Origin: Guillardia theta CCMP2712
Taxonomy: Eukaryota; Cryptophyceae; Pyrenomonadales; Geminigeraceae
Assembly (NCBI RefSeq): GCF_000315625.1
Contig: NW_005434433.1
Coordinates: 1-39,522 of the forward strand
DNA: 39,522 nt
Direction of reading: 5' to 3'
Positions within the stretch are counted from its first letter, which is position 1, and every line of letters starts with the position of its first letter. Shown here in pieces: positions 8,498-18,700 of the stretch. Made by a program: the position numbers and the translations under genes. Below the pieces are notes generated by a model. That model worked only from the letters and a program-made list of their open reading frames with translations. It was not told the DNA's origin and made no database searches.

Positions 8498-8615
8498 GTG
8501 CTACATCGGGGGTGCTAGTCGTAGGTGCTAGACGTGGGTGCTAGACGTGGGTGCTAGACGTGGGTGCTAGACGAAGGGGCTGGACCTAGGTGCTAGATTT
8601 AGGTACTGCATCTAT
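8498..8615. repeat. Nine copies of the 13-bp repeat, inverted (GTGCTAGACGTGG)
   Basis: Units start at 8498, 8512, 8525, 8538, 8551, 8564, 8577, 8590 and 8603, with a 13-bp period after the first. Three central copies are identical and the outer ones degenerate. The reverse complement matches the array at 3692-3821. Relative to the gene each array precedes, the orientation is the same. Confidence 0.92.
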
Positions 8616-8642
8616 TCATTCCAGAAAAAACATCGGGGTCCC

Positions 8643-8946
8643 CATTAAATGAAATAAATTCAATTAAATAAATTAATTCATTAATTCATGGGCATGTATG
8701 GGGATGTGGTCACTTCAGACTTTCTCTCCAGTCAGGGAGGGGGGGGTCTCCATTAATTCATTAATTCATTAAATTAAATAAATTAAATTAATTCATTTAT
8801 CCTGTTCTTCTAATAATAAATAAAATAAATAAGTTTCACAGGACAGTATAATTAAATGAATTAAATGAATTAATGAATTAATTAATTAAATGCCTCCCCC
8901 CCCCCCTCCCTCTGGCCGGAGAAAGTTGAGATGACCACATCCCCCT
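8643..8946. repeat. Large imperfect inverted repeat with AT-rich core; candidate replication origin
   Basis: The left arm starts GGGGATGTGGTCA at 8700. The right arm ends with its complement at 8944. Both arms continue inward through a CTTTCTC-like segment, a run of G (or C on the other arm) and then ATTAATTCATT-type AT-rich sequence, about 100 nt per arm with scattered mismatches. CCTGT/ACAGG closes the inner stem around a core of AATAAATAAA-type sequence (about 8805-8840). Further AT-rich repeats lie at 8643-8697. The stretch has no gene until the ATG at 8931. Palindromes with AT-rich centres are typical of viral origins such as herpesvirus oriL. Function here is inferred. Confidence 0.85.
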
Positions 8947-9248
8947 ACAAACCACTTGTCAGTGAAGTGCAACATGAGTATTTAAGCCATGTTTTGGGCA
9001 TGCCCAGATTTGGTATGTCGACCGAACTCTCTCTTCAAGAATTGTCGCATGAATTCAGAACCTCATGCAAGGCAAAGTACGATGCTGTGAAAGAGTTAAA
9101 CTGCGGATGTTTTCAAGTGTTGAACGACAATTGCACTAATCCGGAGTCATACAACATTGTTTATTGTTCCGACACCCATCACAACACGCTATGTGAGGAA
9201 TGTATGAGTGACTTCATTTTCTGGCAGCTATCGGAAGCTTGTCAATAA
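8931..9248 (+). CDS. Small zinc-binding, RING-like protein (105 aa)
   Basis: Cysteines and histidines are arranged like a compact RING or related zinc finger: C58-x-C60, C68, C79, H83/H84, C88-x2-C91, in the context YCSDTHHNTLCEEC, which resembles the second half of RING domains. RING proteins are usually E3 ubiquitin ligases; here that is family-based inference and the spacing is not canonical. The ATG at 8931 lies inside the right arm of the large inverted repeat, so a later start (Met 24 at 9000 or Met 29 at 9015) is possible. The stop overlaps AATAAA (9244-9249). Confidence 0.7.
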   Translation: MTTSPYKPLVSEVQHEYLSHVLGMPRFGMSTELSLQELSHEFRTSCKAKYDAVKELNCGCFQVLNDNCTNPESYNIVYCSDTHHNTLCEECMSDFIFWQLSEACQ

Positions 9249-9249
9249 A
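9244..9249 (+). terminator. AATAAA overlapping the stop of the RING-like gene
   Basis: The TAA stop (9246-9248) is inside the hexamer. The convergent gene ends 4 nt further on. Confidence 0.5.
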
Positions 9250-9252
9250 ACT

Positions 9253-9987
9253 CTAAGAAACAACACACTTCATTTTGTCTATGGTGTGAAACACGGTGTA
9301 TGTGACATACAGAGCTGCGTTGGTGGCTCCAATGAAAAAGTACATGAAGTATTCAAGCCAGACGGTTGTAGTCTTGCAGTCGCCGTACTTGTAGAGCAGT
9401 GCATTGAGGGTGAGAATGACCAATGTGACGATAGACAATACTCGACATATCCATAGCCAGATGGTAGCACGCAAGTTGTCAATGACGTCCTTTGCCGAAA
9501 AAGCAAACGCGAGCAGGAGTTGACCAAATATGAAGGCGGTGCAGAGCTGTAGAGCACCGAGGATGTGCATGTTATGCTGTCGGTCAATCTCGTGCTGGAA
9601 GTCGACAGGGGATAGGTTGCTGGCTATGTCCTGATCGTACATGAGGACATTCAACGCACCCGAGAATGCCACGACGGCAAGGATTGTGCAAGGAACTCGG
9701 GAGATGATGTCACCCGGTTGGAAGCGGGAGGCGATGGACACAAGTACAAACCATGTGGGGTACATGAGAAAGACCATGACGCTGGCCACCCCCTTCTGCA
9801 CGGAGATGTTCTCACTGATGTACCTGTATTTGTCGCAGTATGGCAGGTTGTTGTTGTAGATGAATGGCTCGGAGAACATGAGGATGAAAAAGAGACAGAT
9901 ATGCCCAAAGAGCACTGCCCCTTCCATGCATGTGAGCTCAAGGAGATCGTTCCAAAACACATAGGACCACAGTCCGGCAAAACTCAT
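9253..9987 (-). CDS. Six-helix membrane protein (244 aa)
   Basis: Six hydrophobic helices are visible at about residues 22-40, 68-87, 99-117, 141-163, 176-198 and 209-231. The layout, with a hydrophilic first loop containing NNNLPYCDKY and a HILGA segment opening helix 4, loosely recalls Frag1/DRAM/Sfk1-type proteins, but this is a weak resemblance. A minus-strand TATATAA (10011-10017) is 30 nt upstream of the ATG. It is probably an envelope or host-membrane protein. Confidence 0.82.
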   Translation of the reverse strand: MSFAGLWSYVFWNDLLELTCMEGAVLFGHICLFFILMFSEPFIYNNNLPYCDKYRYISENISVQKGVASVMVFLMYPTWFVLVSIASRFQPGDIISRVPCTILAVVAFSGALNVLMYDQDIASNLSPVDFQHEIDRQHNMHILGALQLCTAFIFGQLLLAFAFSAKDVIDNLRATIWLWICRVLSIVTLVILTLNALLYKYGDCKTTTVWLEYFMYFFIGATNAALYVTYTVFHTIDKMKCVVS

Positions 9988-10010
9988 TTTACTGGGAACA
10001 AGTAAATGAA

Positions 10011-10017
10011 TTATATA
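10011..10017 (-). promoter_or_regulatory. TATA box of the six-helix membrane protein gene
   Basis: TATATAA on the minus strand, 30 nt from the ATG. A plus-strand TATATGAA at 10042-10049, 50 nt before ATG 10092, may serve the divergent gene. Confidence 0.55.
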
Positions 10018-10091
10018 GTAAAAAAAAGAGGGGAGAGAGGGTATATGAAGGGCGGGGAAGGGAGTGATTTTCCAAAGACAGTGCCACGGCC

Positions 10092-11615
10092 ATGTCTGCC
10101 ACGTTTCTCAACCCAAACAATATTTGGCGGGAAATGTGCAACTTTCCATCAAGCAGCTCAAGCCCTGATAACCTCATTCTCTGTGTAAACCTCGACGACA
10201 TATTCTGCAGCACCGAGACATACAGCAGCAACAAAGCAAAGAGAAGCTGGAAGAACAACGAGTCAAAGTGCCTGAACTGCAACCTCGCTGTAATCACCCC
10301 TTACAGTGCAGGATTTTCTAAGGCACCGTACTATGGACAAGGGAAGGCCACGCCTGAGGCACAGCCCTTGAGCAAGATGGTGGTCGACGACACTGGTCGT
10401 TCCATGTCCCTGTATTCCTTTATGAGGGACAAGAATGCAAAGTACCGCGGACCGATATGTCCTGAGCTGACGGGGAGCATCATGGAAGGGAGCTCCTTGC
10501 GCTTCATGGTGACGGAGCACACGTTTGAGTTTGAGAATGAGAAGGCGACCACTCAGAAGAAGCTCTTTCCCGACGTGGATGTCATCCCTGCGTTCTCTAC
10601 CCTGCTGGTCTCTGTGCGTGTGAGGAACAACCTCAAGGCGCAGGACGGTGAGATGTTGAAGATCACCTGCATCGAGTTTGCCAACCGCGGTCTCAATGCC
10701 TTCCTCCCGGTGTTGGACCGCCTCCCCACAAGCCTGGATCACCAGAACCAGATCAACGATAGATGCAGGCAATTTTCTTCCTGTCAGAACCTTTTTTCCA
10801 AGAACGGTGATTTTTTCATGTGCCCAAAAGCCTCCGAATCATCGGTTTTCCAAGTGGATAACGATCATAAGGTGATCAAGGTGTTCAACTGGCACCACAG
10901 CAACAGTGGTGAGGCAATCGAACAAGTGGACATCCCCTTTTACGTGGTGGAGAAGCAGCTCAATTTCAAATGCATGGAGAAGGCGAGGAGGTTGCTGGAG
11001 CTTGTGAGCAGCCTTGGTTGCCTTGCGCTATTCGTGGGCAAGAACAAGGTCTATACGAAGAACGGCGGCTCGGACAACGTGCCTGGACTCTCATCGTTTC
11101 GCTGCATCCCTGTAATCCGTTACCACAAGATGTTCGGCATGGAACATGATCAGGAGAATAGTCTGATCTCGAGCATTGCAAACGTTTGCAACAACCGGGA
11201 GCACCCATTCACACAGGTGTTGCATAATGGGTACCAAGTGGAGTATGATCCTACGGCGAACTTCCTCCTCGTCAACACTGGGAAGCGTCTTGCGTATGAG
11301 CGCGAAGGCGCCCTGGTGTCCCGAGAGATATGCTTCCGCTTCGATCTGCTCGTCTTTGTAGACAACACGGTGAGCGACATGGATGTTTGTGATGGCAATA
11401 CGGATACCCAGATCTATCACAAGTCGATGAAACTTCGCAAGTACACCAGGATCCACGTGGACCTTGGGCCCGATGGCGAGGATGGGAGATCCAAGCTGGA
11501 CTACATCTGCCTGGTTATGGACATCAACAGTTACAACGTGCAGAGCAACAGCACCGCCCTACCTATGAAGCGCAAGAGTGTGGAGGAGGAGGATGATGAC
11601 TCGTTTGATGATTGA
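10092..11615 (+). CDS. Hypothetical protein with acidic C-terminal tail (507 aa)
   Basis: No domain is recognised with certainty. The body is beta-rich in appearance, with many cysteines and a CLNCN pair near residue 60. The tail KRKSVEEEDDDSFDD is basic then strongly acidic with a penultimate aromatic, a pattern seen in several viral single-stranded DNA-binding proteins. That similarity alone does not identify it, and a structural role is equally possible. It marks the beginning of the part of the window with strongly C-ending codon use. AATAAA follows the stop at 11640-11645. Confidence 0.85.
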   Translation: MSATFLNPNNIWREMCNFPSSSSSPDNLILCVNLDDIFCSTETYSSNKAKRSWKNNESKCLNCNLAVITPYSAGFSKAPYYGQGKATPEAQPLSKMVVDDTGRSMSLYSFMRDKNAKYRGPICPELTGSIMEGSSLRFMVTEHTFEFENEKATTQKKLFPDVDVIPAFSTLLVSVRVRNNLKAQDGEMLKITCIEFANRGLNAFLPVLDRLPTSLDHQNQINDRCRQFSSCQNLFSKNGDFFMCPKASESSVFQVDNDHKVIKVFNWHHSNSGEAIEQVDIPFYVVEKQLNFKCMEKARRLLELVSSLGCLALFVGKNKVYTKNGGSDNVPGLSSFRCIPVIRYHKMFGMEHDQENSLISSIANVCNNREHPFTQVLHNGYQVEYDPTANFLLVNTGKRLAYEREGALVSREICFRFDLLVFVDNTVSDMDVCDGNTDTQIYHKSMKLRKYTRIHVDLGPDGEDGRSKLDYICLVMDINSYNVQSNSTALPMKRKSVEEEDDDSFDD

Positions 11616-11639
11616 ATCGATTGAGTTGTGGTAAATTGT

Positions 11640-11645
11640 AATAAA
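11640..11645 (+). terminator. AATAAA after the 507-aa gene
   Basis: Hexamer 24 nt past the stop codon, ahead of the convergent 94-aa gene. Confidence 0.5.
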
Positions 11646-11666
11646 TTACGAAGTTACCGGAGCTAT

Positions 11667-11951
11667 CTATGCATGGTTGGGCTTGCGCTTGGGGTAGCTC
11701 CAATACACGAGATCACCGGGGGTCAGGTTCTTCCAGAGTGCCCGTAGACTTCCAGAGTATGTGGAATGGCTGGAGAGGTTGCCCGCCTTGAAGACCAGCA
11801 CGTTGAAACGCTTGAGGGACTTCTCTCTCACCTGCTGGCGTTGCTCGGCAAGGATCTTCACGAATGGTTCCAGGGCAGGTTCCTTCACGCCCTTGGGGTA
11901 CTTCTGTAGTTCGTTTGCTTCTCCGTTGTTCACAATTTTGGCCCAGGGCAT
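11667..11951 (-). CDS. Small basic hypothetical protein (94 aa)
   Basis: No family is recognised. The protein is basic and lysine-rich, ending YPKRKPNHA. A minus-strand TATTTAAG (11976-11983), 32 nt upstream of the ATG, supports it as an independent gene. Its first 22 nt overlap the end of the upstream 129-aa gene, and its TATA box lies inside that gene's coding region. Confidence 0.68.
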   Translation of the reverse strand: MPWAKIVNNGEANELQKYPKGVKEPALEPFVKILAEQRQQVREKSLKRFNVLVFKAGNLSSHSTYSGSLRALWKNLTPGDLVYWSYPKRKPNHA

Positions 11952-12319
11952 TGTGTATCAGTAGTTTGATGCGACCTTAAATATTGATTCTTTTTTTTGG
12001 GTTTGAATTTGCGTTGGTTGATCACATCTCCCGGCCTGGCATTGAGAAGGTAGTTGTAGTAGGACTCGATTGTGTACAGCGGTGTGGGATTGTGCTTGTC
12101 TTTAGAATTGGATTTCCATACCAGAAACTCAAGTAGCTGCTTTCTCTCCTTGGCGATCGAGATCTCGCGTTGGATGATGGCATTGATCTGATCGTCGGGC
12201 AGCCCAAGGATTTGTGACACTTCCGTAGCGGTTGGAACAGGGTCCTGTTTCCATGATGCCCTCTGGAGCTTGCGAAATCCCTTCTCTTTGTTGTCAATCT
12301 TGGTAACAGTAAACCACAT
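11930..12319 (-). CDS. Small basic hypothetical protein (129 aa)
   Basis: A lysine-rich helical protein with a basic patch RKFKPKKKN near the C-terminus, possibly nucleic-acid binding. No family is recognised. It overlaps the next minus-strand gene by 22 nt. A run of eight A on the coding strand lies near its end, so the last 20 residues could be affected by an indel. The shared TTTAAATA at 12343-12350 gives a minus-strand TATA start 31 nt from its ATG. Confidence 0.68.
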   Translation of the reverse strand: MWFTVTKIDNKEKGFRKLQRASWKQDPVPTATEVSQILGLPDDQINAIIQREISIAKERKQLLEFLVWKSNSKDKHNPTPLYTIESYYNYLLNARPGDVINQRKFKPKKKNQYLRSHQTTDTQCPGPKL

Positions 12320-12342
12320 TTTCTGGGACAGCGCGGTGTGTG

Positions 12343-12350
12343 TTTAAATA
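12343..12350. promoter_or_regulatory. One TATA element shared by two divergent genes
   Basis: TTTAAATA read forward is 36 nt from ATG 12379. Read on the minus strand as TATTTAAA it is 31 nt from ATG 12319. The near-palindromic element can serve both directions. Confidence 0.55.
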
Positions 12351-12378
12351 TCGAAGCGTCTACGAGTGTGAATTGAGT

Positions 12379-12750
12379 ATGAGGGAAGTGGACATTGGAA
12401 GGAACCTACTGATACTAGCTGGAAAAAGCTGGGACCATGAGATGAACCCCTGTTGCAAGGCCATGATTGGGCACCTTGTTCGCCGGGAGTGCTACTGCTC
12501 CTGGTTTCAGCCCATGGGTGGGTCTGTGTTCGACCAGTTCCCAGCCATCCGGATCGGAGAGAAGTACTTCACGCTAAGCCTCAGGGTCCAGAAGGCCATG
12601 TTCCGGCATGTGCGGTTGACCAAGAATTTCAACAATGTCGAGCGGCTCCCTGATGGCAACCTGAAGCTCCGCATACCCACCCAACTCCTTATGGAGAAGC
12701 AGCGGACGGCGTCGCGGTTTAATGTATTGCAAATGTGCATTGTATTTTAG
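12379..12750 (+). CDS. Hypothetical protein (123 aa)
   Basis: The start is ATG 12379; the frame is open further 5' but only from a GTG upstream of the TATA region. The protein has several cysteines (CCK, CYC) and a basic C-terminal half. No domain is recognised. AGKSW near residue 15 is not a Walker A motif, since the flanking glycines are absent. The stop lies within the putative TATA element of the next gene. Confidence 0.7.
   Translation: MREVDIGRNLLILAGKSWDHEMNPCCKAMIGHLVRRECYCSWFQPMGGSVFDQFPAIRIGEKYFTLSLRVQKAMFRHVRLTKNFNNVERLPDGNLKLRIPTQLLMEKQRTASRFNVLQMCIVF
12743..12750 (+). promoter_or_regulatory. Putative TATA element of the giant gene
   Basis: TATTTTAG overlaps the stop of the preceding gene and is 32 nt from ATG 12775, the spacing seen for other genes here. 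The match to a TATA box is only moderate. Confidence 0.35.
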
Positions 12751-12774
12751 GACCTTAATGTTTCCTTGTAGGTT

Positions 12775-15700
12775 ATGCGAAGCAAGGACGGAAGTGAGCA
12801 GCCATGTAAGAGAGCAAGGTTGGACAAGAAGTGGAACACCACAGAAGTGTTGGATATCACCGATATCATCGACAACATCCTGATGCCTATGAAGGACAAG
12901 GCGACCTACACCACCTTCGGGTTGAACGAACTGGAAACAGCGGAGACCATCCTCCATCACCTGCTCAGGGAGTGTCCCAAGCTGACGCAGTCGAGGACAG
13001 ATTTTGTCAGGTATACAAGGTGTGGGACACGGGGGCTGCCTACATCTCTAACTACCAGCTCTACCCCGACCTGCAGAACCTTGGATTCATCATCGACAAT
13101 GTGTACAACCCCTCGTTCATCCAGCAATCGGTGCTGAATTGCTTCTCCGAGTCCGTGCGCGTGGGAACCGGAACGGATGCCTGCCTCCTCGGCTACCTCA
13201 CCCTGATGAACACAAGCCGTGTGAATTACTTCCTGTATAGCATCGCAAGCTTCTCCTCCGACAATGCGGACTATGCAGACATCGATGGCTGCGAGGTCTT
13301 CACGGGTCCGGCACAGAACCCCAATCCGGCGATTGCCCACGAGTTCAGCCAGTGCCTCAGCACCTCGCTCTCCTCACAGTGCCAGCTCCCACAATACATC
13401 TGGTCGGGGAGGACGAGCAACCGCGTCCCGATCGCCTCGCTGCATGCGGTGAGCTACGTGCCCGGATCGCAGGCCCTGTACCAATCCGTTCAGGACGAGT
13501 ACGATGCGGTGGCGGCGGAGGCCAGGGCGCTATTCACACCCGAGGTGCTGGGCTGGTCCAACACAGAGCTGGACCTCAACTTCTTCTCGATGGAGGGGGA
13601 TGTCATCCACCAGCTCTTCGACTGTTACTTCCTAGGGCCGTTCTCCGCAGCCGAGCTCTGGCCGTCGGGCGGATCGCGCTCGCTTCAGGTCCTTCAGTAC
13701 TACCGTTCCTCTACCCTGGATCGCACATTCCAGATTCCATCGGCAGGCTGCGACCCGGCACAAGACGCATGCTGCCCACAGGTCTCTCCCTTCTCCTGCG
13801 GCGGGCCGGGAAGGATGGCAATTATCCACAGCTTCATCCAGACGCTGAAGAGATTCAACACCGATAGCAGCAACAACCTGCTCCGACAGGCCGTGCAGAA
13901 TGGAGTGAGGGCGAAGCTGAGGCAATTCCGCGATGTCCTCACAAACACCCTCCTCTTTGGCTGCCAGTGCGGAGACGGAACGAACAACCTCCGTTGCTGC
14001 AAGGCCAACGAGCCGGACCTCTGGACTTCGAAGGACATCCAGGGCATCAACTTTGACATCCTAGAGACGGAGGATGTGCTCTCGGGCATCTACGAGAAGA
14101 TCAACCAGCACATCATCGACATCTACACCAATGTGACAATGTTCAATGAATACTCCTCCAACCTCACGGAGAGCCAGAAGACGCAGGCCAAGGATGAGTC
14201 CCTGTTTGACACCTCGAAACCCATCCTCCGGTACGACACGGAGGACATACTCGACCCGAAATCGTCGCAGAACCTCTGGCAGGTGTGCACCAACGTTCTC
14301 TCGCAGACCTTTGCCGTCCTCCCTCTCAACAGCACGCTGGACGGGCTTGCCCTCGACACCATCTACAGCGCCTACCAGCACGATGCCACTGCGAACCCCT
14401 CCTCGGCATACGTTGACGGCATCGAGGAGACGGTACAGACACTGCTCTCCAAGGCCAAGGCAGAGTCGCCGTTCTATCACGGATTCAGGGGAGGGGATGT
14501 GAGGTACATGCCATCCAAGAGCCAGCGGTGCAGGGACTCCCAATCCACAGTCAGGCCTATCGCCTATGACATTCTCCCCTCGGCCTCGGGCAACCGCATC
14601 ACCCNNNNNNNNNNNNNNNNNNNNNNNNNNNNNNNNNNNNNNNNNNNNNNNNNNNNNNNNNNNNNNNNNNNNNNNNNNNNNNNNNNNNNNNNNNNNNNNN
14701 NNNNNNNNNNNNNNNNNNNNNNNNNNNNNNNNNNNNNNNNNNNNNNNNNNNNNNNNNNNNNNNNNNNNNNNNNNNNNNNNNNNNNNNNNNNNNNNNNNNN
14801 NNNNNNNNNNNNNNNNNNNNNNNNNNNNNNNNNNNNNNNNNNNNNNNNNNNNNNNNNNNNNNNNNNNNNNNNNNNNNNNNNNNNNNNNNNNNNNNNNNNN
14901 NNNNNNNNNNNNNNNNNNNNNNNCGGTTTACCGTAAGATGGAGGAAGTGTGGATGCCCACCTGGGTGTGCAGAGATATGCAGCTGTCGGATGTCTGGGGA
15001 ATTGTGAGCGACACCAAGGTGGACAAGTGGGCCGCGGGGGTGCAGGGCTCCCTCTTGGGGGGTTACGACTTTGACTGGGCGGACCTCCTCACGCATGGCA
15101 CATCTGGGTTGAGGCTTGCCAACATGGATTACCTACAGCAGAACTACCCGGAGTTCCTCAATCCCTCGTCCCGCAAGCACAAACTGTACAATGCAGACAC
15201 CGACACCAGTGCTGCCATCGAGGATTGCATCGATGACACCAACAGCGATCACTCCAGCAATGGGTTCAAGGACTACGTCAAGGACCTGGCAAGGGTGGAT
15301 GCACACTTCCGCGATCATCTGATGCCCATGGCGAGGACGGTTCACTCCTCGTCCACCGAGGCGTTCTGCTCAAGGTTCGTGCTGGAGCTGGCACGGCTGG
15401 AGGCCCTGCTGCACGTAGACGCCATCTATCAATCCACCACACCGAACCCAGAGATAGGGTCACAGAGGACAACGGTGGATCTCTGGAGGCTGCGATGTGT
15501 CACACAGGTGCGGCTTGTCTCGCTCTGCAATCTGCATGGGATCTACGACATTGTGCCATCTGGCGGCCTCTCCGCCACCTTTGACAGCTCCAAGTGCCCC
15601 TATTCTCATTCTGTGAGCTGCACCAATGCCTACGCAACCTCGGACTGCCTTGTGTACTGCGACGGGGTCTTCCACGACCCGTGCCTCTGTGCAAGCCTGC

Positions 15701-18700
15701 AGGGTGTGGCATGCAAGGGATACACCTGGTCCGACACCACCGGCACCTGCAAGCTCCCCATCGATCCGCGCACCCTCGACGACGACGACATGCGCCTGTC
15801 CACCATGACCGTGCCAACGGTGGTTCCGAGCGAGGAACTGCAGAACACAGGTCTATCCGCTGCGGACATGCAGACCCTCGCATCCAGCATCAACACCTAC
15901 GAGCAGCAGTATATCGACACCTTCCAGATGACTCTCAACGACAGGCGCAACCTGCAGACGGTGTCGATCCTCGGTGGAAGGCTCGGGGAGGGCCTCCTAG
16001 CAGGGACGACGCTGGGGAGCAACGAGCACGCCGATGCCCTCCTCGACTACTGGCCAAGCCACTGGATCCACCCGACGGGTTACCATGTCACCACCGGCTG
16101 CCGGCACACGGAGACGGCATACAGGGCATTCGACACCTGGATGTCCGTCGATTACGACACTGCCACCGACGAGCGCTACCTTGTGCTCGACACGCGGAGA
16201 CTGCAGAACGAGACGCTGCTTCGCAATTACTTTGGTGCCGCCTCCACCTGCAGCTCGGCATCCTACGGCATGCCCATGTGGGAGACCAACAACGTGAGGC
16301 TCCAAAGCCGATGGGCCAGCGGGCAGAGGATGGATCCCACACAGCCCATCAAGGCGGACACCGCCCCCTCTGGCACCTTTGTGCAGTCCACGGCTGCAAC
16401 GAGCTGGAGCGATGTCCCAAGCAACGGCCGGCAGTCGGACCAATCCTTCCCATCGTCGGGCATGCTATACCGCTGGTGGCCAGGCATGCTCCCAGCGGTA
16501 TCCTGGCCCCAGTCGAGCACCGACCTGCAGCGCTACCGCCTCCCCAATCACACGGCGGTGGGATGGAACGGGGACTGCGGCCAGACCGACTTCTTTACCT
16601 GCACCGCGGACGGGGACTGCGTCTCACTCTATGGGGAGGGTTTCAAGTGCCTGAGGGCATGGTCGGACGCGGAGGGGAAGGAGATGGACGGGGTGTGCGT
16701 AGTGCAGAATGCATTGGCAATGGAATGCTACCAGAACTATCACTGCGGTGCTTCCGGAAGGGTCTGCACCGGCATGGGAACCTGTGTGGATCCGCACGTC
16801 ATGCTGCGGAACTACGCCCCGTGGCCCGTGGAGATGCATGTCAATTCGGAGGCATGCGGCACGGAGACCCTCGGTCATTCACCCTGGCAGAACTCGCAGG
16901 ACTTCCTCTCCCGGCACGGGCTCTGCGGCTTCCGCTCCTGGTTCGAGTACGAGCAGCTGATCGCCCGCTCCGGGGTTGCGGGTGCTGCAACAGCGACACT
17001 GGCAAATATCCCCGATGACATCCAATGGCCCAGCACAGACCCATACCTCACCGACGCGCAGATACGGCTCGACATGTTCGACCGCGGGATCCTGAAGATG
17101 GAGCCTCACACCTGCGATATGGACTACCAGTTCCAGTTCCCATCCTGTGTCGGCAATCCATCCACCACCGTTGACAGCGTCGGGATCCCCTTGCCGGTGG
17201 AGGCACAGGGGGAGACTACCAGGACCTGGGTCTCGTCGGGTGACAACAAGTGGTCCCTGCAGCTCTGCAAGCTCGGCAGCCTGGAGAGGAAGAGGACGGG
17301 ATTCCTGGCCCCTTACCAGGGGTACAACCGTGAGGACTCCTTTGGGAACATATCCCTCTCCCTCTCCATGTGCTCCGAACTGCAGATCTGCTTCTTGCAG
17401 GACTTCTATGTCATGGGATACAAGATGCAGGGCAGGTTGATCAACAGGCTCAACCTGCAGAACCTTGGCACGAGGAGGGACGCCTACACCCTGCAGGACG
17501 CGCTGTATTGCGGCAGTGCCGGATATCTTGTGGATCTGTCAACCTCCTCCACAACCCTCACGGATGGGGTCCCATGCCGTATGGACCCATTGACCAACCC
17601 CATCGCGCGCATGCTATGCGAGGACTACGACGTCCTCAAGGCCTCCTGTCAGTTCAATCCTTCGTACATCAACGAGCAGGCAGTAGGCACCCTCTGCCGC
17701 TACTACAAATACAGCTATGCATTGGCAGACCGGAACAAGGTGGCAAGCGCGTTGAACGACATCCTGCTCCGTGGTTTCAAGCGAGGTTTCAACACCTGGG
17801 AGGAGTACCAGCAGCAGGCAGTGTGCATCGCGAATGTGTACAATACGATGTCGCTCTACGCGCAGTCCGAATCAACCAACGAGGCAACACAGTGGTATGC
17901 ATACGAGTTCGAGCCCGGGGTGCCCACCTACTTCTACCCCTACATGACGCTGTACTTTTATGATGACGCCTCACAGATGGAGATCCCGATGAAGTGGTGG
18001 GCGCAGTGCGTCATTCTAGACGGCGACGTGAACATCGACGGCATGATCGCCGGCAACATCGATCAAGTGCCCTGTGCGGGCTGGAAGAACTCACACACCG
18101 CGGGCTATCAACCATCGACGGTGAGGCAATTCCTGATGATGGCCAATGCGCTGTACCTGCAATCATCGAGGCGGGCGGTGGTGAACCAAGACCAGATTGC
18201 CCTCAGCATCTACGACACGCTGTACTCGAAGCTGCTCCAAGCGCAGGCCGACGTCACGGCAGCGATGGGCTATTCCTCGCACCCTGAGTACATCAACCTG
18301 ACTTACGTGCAGCTGCGCAAGCTCCAGAGCCGTTACAACCACGATTGGGCGTACAACCAATACACCACCTCGAGCGATGTCATCTCCGACAGCACCAAGA
18401 TCACCAACACGGACCCTGTCTATCAGGACGACGGCGGGCTCCCAGCCGACGACGGAATCCCAGCGCTGCTCACCCAGGTCCTGCACTTCATCCTCAGCGG
18501 TGACATCAACCTGGGATACGCCGCTGCCAACTCGGGGGTGAACCGCACGGCGAGGGCAAACCTGGCATTCCAGAGGGCGGATTTCGCGGCAGACTTCCTC
18601 TCGCGAGACAAGCAGTACTTCGATGCCACCAGCGGCATCCTGCAGTACAACTTCCCGAATATCTTCCGGCGATTCCTAGACTCGGAGCTCGACTCGATCC

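Noticed and set aside
12379-12450. AGKSW as a Walker A P-loop
   Set aside because: The surrounding residues do not fit GxxxxGK[ST], and no Walker B follows in this short protein.
12724-12771. A possible 48-nt intron (GTATTG...CTTGTAG) joining the 123-aa gene to ATG 12775 in frame
   Set aside because: It has a plausible acceptor and would read through in frame, but its length is a multiple of three, the donor is weak, and a TATA-like element 32 nt before ATG 12775 supports an independent start. Only cDNA could settle it.
13011-13058. A second 48-nt intron (GTATAC...CTAACTACCAG) after exon-like sequence ending at 13010
   Set aside because: The splice signals look good, but removal would keep the wrong reading frame and not connect to the giant protein.
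14566-14936. Apparent change of reading frame across the N run in the giant gene
   Set aside because: The gap length is an assembler estimate, so the frame relation is meaningless.
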